Source of the DNA: CAVPJW01 sp963705525
GTDB taxonomy: Bacteria; Acidobacteriota; Vicinamibacteria; Vicinamibacterales; CAVPJW01
Direction: 5' to 3'
Assembly: GCA_963705525.1 (NCBI GenBank)
Contig: CAVPJW010000003.1
Span: forward strand, 434,001 to 498,000
Length of the DNA stretch: 64,000 nt
The notes below the pieces were generated by a model that had not been told where the DNA came from, did no database searches, and saw only the letters and a program-made list of their open reading frames with translations. This document shows positions 16,212 to 25,440 of the stretch, in pieces. Position 1 is the stretch's first letter, and each line of letters starts with the position of its first letter. The translations under genes were made by a program, and so were the position numbers.

Positions 16212-17281
16212 CGCTGGGCCGACTCGGTGGTGGTGGCCGCGGCTTGCATTGACGCCGCGAGCCCCTGATCGTACGCCTTGTGCAGCTCTTCGTTCTTCCA
16301 TTCGATGAGCGCCTGCGAGCGAAGCTTCGTCATGTACTTGATGAGCTCGCCACGCCGCTTCGCGGCGAACACACGGTCGGCAATCTGCTCCCGCGCCTGA
16401 TCGAACGGCATGATGACCGCCTCGGTCACCGTTTCGAGCTTCACAAATTGGTACCCGCGCTTCATCCGGACCACGGGAGAGATGTCGCCGACCTTGAGAC
16501 CCTTGATCAAATCTTGAAAAGATTGCGCGATCTCAGTCTGTTTGACGGGGCCAACAAGGCCGCTGTTGGCCTTCGACGGCGCGCTCGAGTACTCAGCGGC
16601 GAGCTTTTCGAAGCTCTCGCCGCCGACGGCCCGGGCGCGCAGCTGTTCAGCCTTCGCCTTGGCCTCGTCATCGAGCCCCACGTTGATGGTCTTTCCATCG
16701 CTCGCCACCTCGATGAGGATCTCGCGCAGCGTCACCTCGGGAACACTGGTGAACTCGGTGCGATGGGCGTCGTAGTACTCCCGCTCTTCTTCCTCGGTCG
16801 TGCCCAGGCGGCCCGAGACCTCGTCCTGCTGGAGCCGATTGATGATCATCTGGCGCTCCAAGGACTTCCGCAGGTCGGCCAGCGAAATATCCTCCTGCTT
16901 CAGCGCCGCCTGGAACTGATCGTCGGATTCGATCTTGTTCTCTTTCTTGATGCGCTCGACGATCTCCTTGAACTGATCGTCGCTCATCCGATAGCCCTTC
17001 TCCCTGCCGCGCTGCACCAGGAGGAGCTCGTCGACGGCATCGAGAATCAGCTGCGGGGTGATTTCCGCGACAGCACGCTTGAGCTCATCGCTGTCCTCCG
17101 CAGCGTTGATATTGCGCTGGCGCAGCGCGAGGACCTGGCGCTTCTCGAAGTCCGTCTTGGTGAGCACGTCGCCGTTCACCTTGACGAGGATGGCTTCGAG
17201 AATGTCGGCGCGGAGCGGTGCCATCAGAGCACCGCTCAGGATGACGGTGGCCACGACAATCTGACGGAAATTGCTGGACAT
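16208..17281 (-). CDS. SurA-like periplasmic peptidyl-prolyl isomerase / chaperone
   Basis: About 357 residues. It begins with a signal peptide (FRQIVVATVILSGALMAPLRA), then a SurA N-terminal domain (AILVKVNGDVLTKTDFEKR) and long helices rich in Asp, Glu and Lys. A parvulin-type PPIC domain follows (VTLREILIEV, EKLAAEYSSAPSKANSGLVG, VKVGDISPVV-like strand, RGYQFVKLE). Such proteins escort outer-membrane proteins through the periplasm. An earlier in-frame start exists at 17317, but 17281 places the signal peptide at the N terminus. It lies between mfd and dusB in one run. Confidence 0.88.
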   Translation of the reverse strand: MSSNFRQIVVATVILSGALMAPLRADILEAILVKVNGDVLTKTDFEKRQVLALRQRNINAAEDSDELKRAVAEITPQLILDAVDELLLVQRGREKGYRMSDDQFKEIVERIKKENKIESDDQFQAALKQEDISLADLRKSLERQMIINRLQQDEVSGRLGTTEEEEREYYDAHRTEFTSVPEVTLREILIEVASDGKTINVGLDDEAKAKAEQLRARAVGGESFEKLAAEYSSAPSKANSGLVGPVKQTEIAQSFQDLIKGLKVGDISPVVRMKRGYQFVKLETVTEAVIMPFDQAREQIADRVFAAKRRGELIKYMTKLRSQALIEWKNEELHKAYDQGLAASMQAAATTTESAQR

Positions 17282-17306
17282 AGATAGATTCTTTCTAATC
17301 AATATT

Positions 17307-20300
17307 TTAGCGCACATCCAGAAGCTGCCTCAACAAACGGCCGACGCGCGTGAAGATCCCCTCGTCCCCCCGCGGGTTCTCCTTGGCTGGCTTCAGGATC
17401 TCGTCCCGCGTGAAGCCGGGCTTGACCTCGCCGGAGGTGGCCCGCTCCGTCCACCACGACCTGCCTTGCGGGCCCTTCCCTGCCCCTGGTGCGTGGCCGC
17501 CTCGACGGCTGCTTGGCGCCTGACCGGTTCGGAGGTCGAGGCGCAGAATCGCAGGGGGCGCCAGCGTCACGTCCGGCCGGCGACGGACGACGGAGACGAG
17601 CCGCGCGGGATCGAGCTTGGCCTGAGGCCTGAACTTTAGGACGACCGCCTGCGCCTCGCGGTCGATGGATTCCAGGCCCAGCCGATCGGCGAGGATCCGG
17701 ATCCGCGCGAATTCGAGGAGGTCGAGTGCGGACCCCGGCAGCGCACCGTACCGATCACGAAGCTCTTCCTCCAGCCGTTCCAGCTCCCTGTCCGATCGCG
17801 CCGCGGCGGCCTGGCGATAGACCATCAACCGTTGGTTCATGTCGGGAATGTAGTCATCGTCGATGCGGAGGTCGACCCGCAGGTTGACCGTCGCGCGGAG
17901 ATCCTCCTCGATGTCTTCGCCCTTCAGCTCGCGTACGGTCTGCTCGAGCAGCTTCATGTACATCTCGAACCCGATCGCGTCGATGTGTCCGCTCTGCTCG
18001 CCTCCGAGCAGGTTGCCGGCACCGCGAATTTCGAGATCGAGCGCCGCCACCCGGAATCCGCTGCCCAGGTCGCTGAACTCCTTGATGGCCGACAGCCGCT
18101 TCCGGGCAACCGGGGTCAGCGAATCCTCCGGCGGGATCAGAAGGAAGGCATACGCCGGGCGATCCGATCGACCGACCCGACCGCGCAGCTGGTAGAGCTG
18201 CGACAACCCGTAGCGGTCGGCACGGTTGATGATGATGGTGTTGACATTGGGAATGTCGAGACCGTTCTCGATGATCGTCGTCGCGAGCAGGACATCGTGC
18301 TTCCGATCGATGAATTCGAGCATCGCCCGTTCGAGTCCGTCCTCGTCCATCTGGCCGTGCGCGACCGCAATCTTCGCCTCCGGTACCAGTCGCGAAATCA
18401 GCGCGCCTATCGAGAAAATTGACTCGACCCTGTTGTGCACGAAGTACACCTGACCGCCGCGCCCGAGCTCGTTGCGGATGGCGCGTGCGATGACCTGCTG
18501 ATCGAACTTCAAGACGTTCGTCTGAATCGAGAGCCGGTCCTTTGGTGGCGTCTCGATGATCGACATGTCGCGAATCCCCACCAGTGACATGTTGAGCGTC
18601 CGCGGGATCGGCGTCGCCGACATGGTCAGGACGTCGATGCGCCGGCGAAGCTGCTTGATGCGCTCCTTGTGCGCGACCCCGAAGCGCTGCTCCTCGTCGA
18701 CGACCAGCAGGCCCAGGTCTCTGAACCGGACGTCTTTCGACAGCAGCCGATGCGTCCCGACAATGAGATCGAGTCGGCCTTCGGCCAGATCCGTCAGCGT
18801 CTTCTTCTGCTCGGCCTTCGAGCGAAATCGGCTGACCATGTCGACCCGCACCGGGAAAGCCGCGAAGCGCTCGCGCAGCGTCTTCGCGTGCTGAAACGCC
18901 AGGACGGTGGTCGGAGCCAGAACCGCCACCTGCTTGCCGTCCACCACGGCCTTGAAAGCGGCGCGCATGGCGACCTCCGTCTTGCCATAGCCGACGTCGC
19001 CGCAGAGCAGCCGGTCCATCGGCGTCGGCGTTTCCATGTCCTGCTTGATGTCCGCGATCGCCGTCTGCTGGTCCGGGGTGAGCTCGTACGCGAAGGCTTC
19101 TTCGAATTCCCGCTGCCAATGGGAATCGGCGCTGAACGCAAACCCGGGAATCGTCTTTCGCGCACCGTACAGCTTGAGCAGCTCCTCGGCCATGTCGCGC
19201 ATGGCCTTGCGCACGCGGGTCTTGGCGCGTTCCCACGTCGTGCCGCCCAGGCGATCGACCGGGGGCTTGGTCGCGCCCGTGTATCGCTGGACGAGATCCA
19301 GGCGCTCGACCGGCACGAACAGCTTGTCGTCGGCGGCGTAATGGAGCTCGACGAACTCCTGGACAACATCGCTCGCGGGTCCGACGGCGATCTGTTTCAG
19401 GCCGACGAAGACGCCAATGCCGTGATCAACGTGGACGACAAAATCGCCGGGCTTCAGATCGCGGAGATCCGAAAGAAACGCGCGCGCGACCTGACGTCGT
19501 CGCTCGACAGCCCGGTGCTCTTCCTCAAAGACATCCGACTCCGCAAAAACCTGAAGCGCCGCGTCCGCCAGGCGAAAGCCGCGCGACAACTCGCCGGTGG
19601 CGACAAGAACCGCCGCACCAGTCGTGGCCTCCGCCCGTTCGAGAGGCACGGCCGTCAGTTCGTATTGCGCCAACATCTCGACCGTGCGCTCCGACAGGCC
19701 CGCCGTGGCCGCCAGAAAGAGCACAACGTCACCCTGCTCGCGCAATCGTCGAATCTCGGCGACCCAGTCGAGCACACGCCCGTTGAACTGCGTGGCGGGC
19801 TGGCAGCCGATGTGGATCCGGTCAGGTCGATCGTCGGCGAGCTCCAACTCTTCGAGGCTCGTTGCGGAGGCGAGCCTCCGAGCGACTTCCTCCCAGCTCA
19901 CGACGGCGCTTCGGGCTTCGAAAGCACGCGAGCCGCCATCGCCCGAGCCGTCGGCGTCGCTGCCAGTCAGGAGGTCAACGAACCGCTCGGCCTCGGCCCG
20001 GACATCTTCGGGTTCTGATACGAATATTCGCGGCGTGCTCCGGACCGTCAGGTAGTCGTCAACGGACGCGGTGGCGTCCTCGTCGACGACCTCGCGAAGC
20101 GGCAGCACCTGGACGTGCGCGACGGTGGTCACGGATCGCTGGCTCGCCGGGTCGTACAGGCGTATCGATTCGATGGTGTCGCCCACGAATTCGATGCGCG
20201 CGGGTTGAGCCTCCCCCGCCGGATACACATCGAGAATGCCGCCTCGGACCGAGAACTCACCGTGCTCGTCCACGGGGTCCTCTCGGCTGAAGCCGGCATC

Positions 20301-20840
20301 GACCAGCAGTTCGACGAGATCCGACATCGAGATGTCCTGACCCGTTTTCAGATCGATAGAGGCCTTGATCAGGCGGTCCGGAGGACTGACGCGAGGCAGC
20401 AGGGCCGACGCTGATGCCACGATAATGCGCGCCGTGCCGGTCGCCAGGGCATGCAGCGCGCGGGCACGAGCCGAAGCGACCCGCAGATGCGGATTGAACC
20501 TCCCCGTCGGATCGATCTGAAGCGTCGGCAACGGAAGCACGCTCTGCTCGACCGTGGCATCGTCCATCCCCTCGAGGGCGGCCAGGAAGAACCGGCAGTC
20601 GGCGGTCATCTGTTCGACGTCCGCGTCGTTCCTTACGATCACGACGGCTGCCTCGTCGCGCTCCGCGGCCGCCGACGCCACGTAGAGAGCCTTCGCGGCG
20701 GAGGACAGGCCCGACACGAGCGCGGCCCGGCGATCCATGCCGCTTCGAGTCACTGCGGACTTGAGCAGTGCGCGCAGGTTGAGAGATGTGGACGTTGACA
20801 CGATGGTTCGGTGGCTTCGTGGCGCAAACCCGCGCGCCAC
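17307..20840 (-). CDS. mfd: Transcription-repair coupling factor Mfd
   Basis: 1177 residues, usual for Mfd. It has a UvrB-homology module at the N terminus and a CarD/RNA-polymerase-interacting domain (KPGDFVVHVDHGIGVFVGL). The RecG-like translocase has Walker A GDVGYGKTEVAMRA, DEEQRFGV, TMSATPIPRTL, DRYGLSQLYQLRGRVGRS and a TRCF C-terminal domain. Mfd removes stalled RNA polymerase and recruits UvrAB. The first start is GTG 20840; another GTG at 20801 is possible, and neither has a clear ribosome binding site. Confidence 0.96.
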   Translation of the reverse strand: MARGFAPRSHRTIVSTSTSLNLRALLKSAVTRSGMDRRAALVSGLSSAAKALYVASAAAERDEAAVVIVRNDADVEQMTADCRFFLAALEGMDDATVEQSVLPLPTLQIDPTGRFNPHLRVASARARALHALATGTARIIVASASALLPRVSPPDRLIKASIDLKTGQDISMSDLVELLVDAGFSREDPVDEHGEFSVRGGILDVYPAGEAQPARIEFVGDTIESIRLYDPASQRSVTTVAHVQVLPLREVVDEDATASVDDYLTVRSTPRIFVSEPEDVRAEAERFVDLLTGSDADGSGDGGSRAFEARSAVVSWEEVARRLASATSLEELELADDRPDRIHIGCQPATQFNGRVLDWVAEIRRLREQGDVVLFLAATAGLSERTVEMLAQYELTAVPLERAEATTGAAVLVATGELSRGFRLADAALQVFAESDVFEEEHRAVERRRQVARAFLSDLRDLKPGDFVVHVDHGIGVFVGLKQIAVGPASDVVQEFVELHYAADDKLFVPVERLDLVQRYTGATKPPVDRLGGTTWERAKTRVRKAMRDMAEELLKLYGARKTIPGFAFSADSHWQREFEEAFAYELTPDQQTAIADIKQDMETPTPMDRLLCGDVGYGKTEVAMRAAFKAVVDGKQVAVLAPTTVLAFQHAKTLRERFAAFPVRVDMVSRFRSKAEQKKTLTDLAEGRLDLIVGTHRLLSKDVRFRDLGLLVVDEEQRFGVAHKERIKQLRRRIDVLTMSATPIPRTLNMSLVGIRDMSIIETPPKDRLSIQTNVLKFDQQVIARAIRNELGRGGQVYFVHNRVESIFSIGALISRLVPEAKIAVAHGQMDEDGLERAMLEFIDRKHDVLLATTIIENGLDIPNVNTIIINRADRYGLSQLYQLRGRVGRSDRPAYAFLLIPPEDSLTPVARKRLSAIKEFSDLGSGFRVAALDLEIRGAGNLLGGEQSGHIDAIGFEMYMKLLEQTVRELKGEDIEEDLRATVNLRVDLRIDDDYIPDMNQRLMVYRQAAAARSDRELERLEEELRDRYGALPGSALDLLEFARIRILADRLGLESIDREAQAVVLKFRPQAKLDPARLVSVVRRRPDVTLAPPAILRLDLRTGQAPSSRRGGHAPGAGKGPQGRSWWTERATSGEVKPGFTRDEILKPAKENPRGDEGIFTRVGRLLRQLLDVR

Positions 20841-20849
20841 ACTGCGGGC

Positions 20850-21326
20850 TCAGCTGCGGCGGATCCTGGCTATCAGCGTGCTCGTCGAATATCCGCTGGC
20901 CACTGGGACGCGAACCACGCGCCCGCCGCGGGCCTCGACGATTTCGCGTCCAACGATCTGGTTGGCAGGCCAGTCCGCGCCCTTGACGAGCACGTCCGGC
21001 TGCAGGCGTTCAATGATCTGATGCGGCGTGTCTTCGTCGAAGATCACGACGCCGTCGACCGCCGCCAGCGCCGCCAGGAGTTCCGCCCGTTCCTGCTCAG
21101 GGACGATCGGGCGATCGGCGCCCTTGTGCGCCCGCGCCGACCGATCGGAGTTGATTCCGACGATGAGGGCATCGCCTTCGTTTCTGGCCGCGCGCAGGTA
21201 GCGAACATGGCCGGGGTGCACGAGGTCGAACACGCCGTTCGTGAACACCACGCGCTTGCCTCCCGCATGCCAGTTCGAAATGGCGTCGATTGCCTGCTCG
21301 GCCGTCCAGATTCTATTCGTGGACAT
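20850..21326 (-). CDS. rfaE2: D-glycero-beta-D-manno-heptose 1-phosphate adenylyltransferase
   Basis: 158 residues of the nucleotidyltransferase fold. VVFTNGVFDLVHPGHVRYL carries the HxGH nucleotide site and GYSTSTLIARI the conserved C-terminal motif. LVKGADWPANQIVGREIV is typical of the adenylyltransferase half of HldE. The enzyme makes ADP-heptose for the LPS core. It stands alone rather than fused to the kinase half. Its start overlaps the wzt stop by 14 bases, tying it to cell-surface glycan genes. Confidence 0.93.
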   Translation of the reverse strand: MSTNRIWTAEQAIDAISNWHAGGKRVVFTNGVFDLVHPGHVRYLRAARNEGDALIVGINSDRSARAHKGADRPIVPEQERAELLAALAAVDGVVIFDEDTPHQIIERLQPDVLVKGADWPANQIVGREIVEARGGRVVRVPVASGYSTSTLIARIRRS

Positions 21327-22665
21327 CCCGCACTCCGGAACTCACACTGAGCCTCACAGAGGGTGAGAACGTCCAGCGATGGTGTGGGCGGTAGATGCCC
21401 ACATCCTGAATCAGCGACTTCACGCGAAACGTGTACAAGAGACGATGGTAATCATATGGATACCCATCGCGCTTGTGCACGGCGACGTCGAGCTTGTACG
21501 TGCCGTCCACGAGATCCAGACTGTCGATTCTGAACGTGATCTGGCCGGTGCCCTGGATGCCCTCCGAGATGTACGCCTCGAGATCGGTATTCGTCCCGTA
21601 GCAGCACACGCCATCGGCATTGAAGATCCCGATGCCAAACACGAAATCGGTCGCCGGCTGCGACGCCTGAAGCATCATCGTCACGTTGAACGGCGCGCCC
21701 GATTGAAAGACGTGGCCTGGTTGGCCGTCTGGGCCGCTCAGGACGACATTCGTGATCTCGATCTCCCTCGATCCCCAGCGGCCCTCCGTCGCCTTGAACA
21801 TGTCGGTGGGCGTTCGAGCCTCCACTGGGTCATTGGGCGCTTGCAACGGTGGAGGGCCGATAGCCGTGCCCGCGACCTCTCGCGTGTGCGCATCATCGGC
21901 AGCCAGGTATCGCTCCTCACTCTTCTCGACATCAGTGATGTACGCGCCGATCACTCGCTTCGGATCGCCATTCGACCGTGCGACGCCTGAATCGAGCCAC
22001 AGCGCTTCGTCGCAGAAGCGTTCGATCAGGTTGAGCGCATGCGTCACGAGGAGGATGGTCTTGCCCCGCCTGCGGAACTCGGCGAACTTGTCGAGGCATT
22101 TGAGCGTGAATCCCTGATCGCCAACGGCCAGCACTTCGTCGATCAGGAGAATGTCCGGGTCGACGTGGATCGCCACGGCAAAGCCGAGGCGCATGTACAT
22201 GCCGGAGGAATACGTCTTGACCGGCGCATCGATCGAGTCCTTGAGCTCGGCGAAGTCGACGATCTCGTCGAAGCGCCGCGTCACCTCCCTCTTCGAGAGG
22301 CCGAGCATGATGCCGTTGATGAACACGTTCTCGCGGCCGGAGATCTCAGGATGGAACCCCGCACCGAGCTCGATCAACGCCGAGATCCGGCCCCGCACCG
22401 CCACTTCGCCCGACGTCGGCTTGGTGATGCCCGCCACCACCTTGAGCATCGTGCTCTTGCCCGATCCGTTTCGTCCGAGGATGCCGTACGTGGCGCCGGG
22501 CTTCACCGAGAACGTAACATCCCTCAGAGCCGGAAACGTCTCGTCTGGCTGCAGATCGCGAATGAGACTGCCGGAGAGGATCGCGCTCTTGAGCGTCGCG
22601 AACTGGCGGCGATGGGCATAGCGCCGGTACACCTTAGTGACGTGGCTGACGTCGATCGCGTTCAC
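21313..22665 (-). CDS. wzt: ABC transporter ATP-binding protein with Wzt-type C-terminal domain
   Basis: 450 residues. The ATPase half has Walker A LGRNGSGKST, the signature-like YSSGMYMRLGFA and Walker B DILLIDEVLAVGD. After about residue 250 there is a linker and then a beta-rich Wzt C-terminal domain (from about 295) that in known systems binds the modified end of the O-antigen. With the upstream permease it forms an exporter of polysaccharide across the inner membrane. Its start overlaps the wzm stop as ATGA. Confidence 0.93.
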   Translation of the reverse strand: MNAIDVSHVTKVYRRYAHRRQFATLKSAILSGSLIRDLQPDETFPALRDVTFSVKPGATYGILGRNGSGKSTMLKVVAGITKPTSGEVAVRGRISALIELGAGFHPEISGRENVFINGIMLGLSKREVTRRFDEIVDFAELKDSIDAPVKTYSSGMYMRLGFAVAIHVDPDILLIDEVLAVGDQGFTLKCLDKFAEFRRRGKTILLVTHALNLIERFCDEALWLDSGVARSNGDPKRVIGAYITDVEKSEERYLAADDAHTREVAGTAIGPPPLQAPNDPVEARTPTDMFKATEGRWGSREIEITNVVLSGPDGQPGHVFQSGAPFNVTMMLQASQPATDFVFGIGIFNADGVCCYGTNTDLEAYISEGIQGTGQITFRIDSLDLVDGTYKLDVAVHKRDGYPYDYHRLLYTFRVKSLIQDVGIYRPHHRWTFSPSVRLSVSSGVRDVHE

Positions 22666-23456
22666 ACTTCCTCCGCAAACGAGTCGCGCAGGCGATCGAA
22701 CACGAAGTATCCGAGCAGGAACAGGCCAATGGACATGACGCCGAGCAGAACCAGCCAGCGCCAGTGACCGAACGGGCCGTCGTAGAACAGGACTTCCTGG
22801 TACGAAATGGCCAGGTGCGTGAACGGATTCAGGTTGAGCAGCGCGTGCGCGAAGCCGGGAGCCTCATTCATCGGGTAAATGATCGGCGTCGCAAAAAACC
22901 AGAACGTCAGGAAATTGGCCAGCAGATCCTTCAGGTCGCGCAGGTGCACGGTCAGCGCCGACACGATCAACGCCAGACCGAGCGTCAAGAGCAGCTGGAC
23001 GAAGACGATTACGGGGAACCAGATCAATTCTGACAGCCGGAGCGGCGCGCTGTAGTACAGCAGGAACATGACCAGGATGGGCAGTCCGAGGCAGAAGTGG
23101 ACGAGGTTGGCCAGCACCGTGACGCAGGGCAGCACCTCGGCCGGGAACAGCACCTTCTTGATCAGGTTCCCTCCAGCGATCAGCACGTTCGACGATTCGA
23201 GGAGCGACGAGGAGAACCAGGTCCAGGGCAAGATGCCGCAGAAGAGGAACAGCGAGTACGGTTCAATCTGCTTCGGGTGGGTCCCGGGCAGGACGACCTT
23301 GAAGACGAACGTGTAAATGAGCAGCAGGAGCAGCGGATTGATGAACGACCAGAAGAACCCCAGAACCGATCCGCGATAGCGGGCCTTGAGTTCCCGGACG
23401 ACCAGACTCTGGATCAGGCTGCGGTAGCGAAGGAGCCTTGCGAGATTACGAAACAT
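22662..23456 (-). CDS. wzm: ABC-2 type polysaccharide export permease
   Basis: 264 residues with about six membrane segments. LVVRELKARYRGSVLGFFWSFINPLLLLLIYTFVF is the ABC-2 permease signature near the N terminus; further segments include LANLVHFCLGLPILVMFLLYY and FPVIVFVQLLLTLGLALIVS. It pairs with the Wzt-like ATPase. Its start lies inside the last 11 bases of atpC, an unusual coupling of a glycan exporter to the ATP synthase operon. Confidence 0.93.
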   Translation of the reverse strand: MFRNLARLLRYRSLIQSLVVRELKARYRGSVLGFFWSFINPLLLLLIYTFVFKVVLPGTHPKQIEPYSLFLFCGILPWTWFSSSLLESSNVLIAGGNLIKKVLFPAEVLPCVTVLANLVHFCLGLPILVMFLLYYSAPLRLSELIWFPVIVFVQLLLTLGLALIVSALTVHLRDLKDLLANFLTFWFFATPIIYPMNEAPGFAHALLNLNPFTHLAISYQEVLFYDGPFGHWRWLVLLGVMSIGLFLLGYFVFDRLRDSFAEEV

Positions 23457-23910
23457 CGGACGAGGCTCCCGGGGGGCGCCTCAAGCCACGAGTATGAACC
23501 GGTATTCGTGAGACGACCTGGAGCCGCATCATCGCTTTCATCAGCGCGATGCGCGCACGTTCATAGTCGATGTCCGGAGGCGGTTTCTCCAGTCGGGCCT
23601 CGGCTCGCTTCTTGGCCGCCTCGGCTCGTTCACGATCGAGCTCTTCCGCTTTCTCCGCGTAGCGCGCCAGGATGGTCACGCGATCGGGCAGGATCTCCGC
23701 GAACCCGAAGGCGACGGCGATGTAGAACTTCTCCTGCCCCTTGCGGTACCACAACTCGCCCACCTTGAGCGACGCCAGAAGCGGGGTGTGTCCCGGCAAG
23801 ACGCCCAGGTATCCCGTCTCGCCCGGGATCTCCACCTCGTCCACCTGTTCGCGGAGAATCGGCCGATCCGGGGCGACGATCTCGAGCGTGAGCTGGGTTG
23901 GGAGGGACAT
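23446..23910 (-). CDS. atpC: ATP synthase F1 subunit epsilon
   Basis: 154 residues. LTLEIVAPDRPILREQVDEVEIPGETGYLGVLPGHTPLLA is the beta-sandwich of epsilon, and a helical Glu/Ala/Arg-rich C-terminal domain follows (DRERAEAAKKRAEARL). The tail after about residue 135 is longer than usual and overlaps the wzm start. It is last of the ATP synthase genes and separated from atpD by heptad repeats. Confidence 0.93.
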   Translation of the reverse strand: MSLPTQLTLEIVAPDRPILREQVDEVEIPGETGYLGVLPGHTPLLASLKVGELWYRKGQEKFYIAVAFGFAEILPDRVTILARYAEKAEELDRERAEAAKKRAEARLEKPPPDIDYERARIALMKAMMRLQVVSRIPVHTRGLRRPPGASSDVS

Positions 23911-23920
23911 TGGTAGTTAG

Positions 23921-23955
23921 TTCTGGGTTCTGGGTTCTTCGTTCTTGGTTCTACG
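23921..23955. repeat. Five tandem heptads of TTCTNNG type between atpD and atpC
   Basis: Read on the plus strand the units are TTCTGGG, TTCTGGG, TTCTTCG, TTCTTGG and TTCTACG. They fill nearly the whole gap between atpC and atpD, and the last unit contains the atpD stop codon. A second heptad cluster is at 35270-35290. Confidence 0.65.
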
Positions 23956-25408
23956 CCGCGGCGCTCTTGGCGGCCTTCTCCACCGCCTCCTCAATCGTGC
24001 CAACCATGTAGAACGCCTGCTCCGGCAGCGCGTCGTGCTTCCCCTCGACGACTTCCTTGAAGCCGCGGATCGTGTCGGCGATGGGCACGTACTTGCCCTT
24101 GAGGCCCGTGAACTGCTCGGCGACGAAGAACGGCTGCGACAGGAACCGCTGAATCTTCCGGGCGCGCGCCACGGTCATCTTGTCTTCTTCAGACAGCTCG
24201 TCGATGCCCAGAATCGCGATGATGTCCTGCAGATCCTTGTACCGCTGCAGCACCTGCTTGACCTGCCGCGCCACTTCGTAATGTTCCTGACCGATGATCC
24301 GCGCGTCGAGAATTCTCGACGTGGACGCCAGCGGATCGACCGCGGGATAAATGCCGAGCTCGACGATGGCGCGCGAGAGATTGGTCGTGGCATCGAGGTG
24401 TGCGAACGTCGTGGCCGGCGCAGGATCGGTGTAGTCATCCGCCGGCACATAGATCGCCTGCACCGACGTGATCGACCCCTTCTTCGTGGACGTGATGCGT
24501 TCCTGCAGCTCGCCCATCTCCGTCAGCAGCGTCGGCTGATACCCGACCGCCGAGGGCATGCGTCCAAGCAGCGCCGAGACTTCGGACCCCGCCTGGGTGA
24601 AGCGGAAGATGTTGTCGATAAAGAGAAGAACGTCCTTCCCTTCTGCATCTCGAAAATACTCGGCAACTGTGAGCGCGCTCAGGGCGACGCGCAAGCGGGC
24701 GCCTGGCGGCTCGGTCATCTGGCCGTACACGAGCGACGCGCGGGACCCCTTCGAATCGTTGGGCTTGATGACCCCACTTTCCTGCATTTCCAGCCAGAGG
24801 TCGTTCCCTTCACGCGTGCGCTCCCCCACGCCGCCAAACACCGACACACCGCCGTGTTTGAGCGCGATGTTGTGGATGAGCTCCTGAATGATGACCGTCT
24901 TGCCGACGCCGGCTCCGCCGAAGAGGCCGATCTTGCCGCCGCGGAGGTACGGCTCGAGGAGATCGACAACCTTGATGCCCGTCTCGAACATCTCGAGCTT
25001 GGTGGACTGATCCTCGAAGCTTGGCGCGGTGCGATGAATCGCCCATCGCTCCGTCGCCTCGATGGGTCGATCCGGAAAATCCACAGGTTCTCCGAGCACG
25101 TTCATAACGCGTCCGAGTGTGCCGGGTCCGACCGGCATCGAAATCTGTTCGCCGAGATCCACTGCGCGCATCCCGCGCTGCATGCCGTCGGTCGCCTTCA
25201 TCGCAACGGTCCGCACGAGGTTCTCGCCGAGGTGCTGCTCGACCTCCACGATGACGTCGAGCGGCTCACCGCCCGATGATCCGTCGGAGACGATGCGAAC
25301 GGCGTTATAGATATCAGGGAGCGAGCCGCCCTCGAATTCGATATCCACGACGGGCCCGATGACCTGTACCACCTTGCCGACTCGTTCAGCAGTTGCCTGT
25401 TGCGCCAT
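23951..25408 (-). CDS. atpD: ATP synthase F1 subunit beta
   Basis: About 485 residues. Walker A is FGGAGVGKTVIIQEL, Walker B region DVLLFIDNIFRF, and the DELSEED segment appears as DELSEEDK, intact. ALSALTVAEYFRD and SAVGYQPTLLTEMG are standard beta-subunit blocks. ATG 25408 is preferred over an upstream in-frame TTG (25426) because GAGGG lies just before it. Confidence 0.96.
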   Translation of the reverse strand: MAQQATAERVGKVVQVIGPVVDIEFEGGSLPDIYNAVRIVSDGSSGGEPLDVIVEVEQHLGENLVRTVAMKATDGMQRGMRAVDLGEQISMPVGPGTLGRVMNVLGEPVDFPDRPIEATERWAIHRTAPSFEDQSTKLEMFETGIKVVDLLEPYLRGGKIGLFGGAGVGKTVIIQELIHNIALKHGGVSVFGGVGERTREGNDLWLEMQESGVIKPNDSKGSRASLVYGQMTEPPGARLRVALSALTVAEYFRDAEGKDVLLFIDNIFRFTQAGSEVSALLGRMPSAVGYQPTLLTEMGELQERITSTKKGSITSVQAIYVPADDYTDPAPATTFAHLDATTNLSRAIVELGIYPAVDPLASTSRILDARIIGQEHYEVARQVKQVLQRYKDLQDIIAILGIDELSEEDKMTVARARKIQRFLSQPFFVAEQFTGLKGKYVPIADTIRGFKEVVEGKHDALPEQAFYMVGTIEEAVEKAAKSAAA

Positions 25409-25440
25409 TCCCTCAGACCTTTCCAAAACCGACAGTCCGC

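Noticed and set aside
23945..25279. Long plus-strand open frame (444 codons) opposite atpD
   Set aside because: It is exactly antisense to a fully conserved ATP synthase beta gene and its product has no recognisable motif; high GC creates such open frames.
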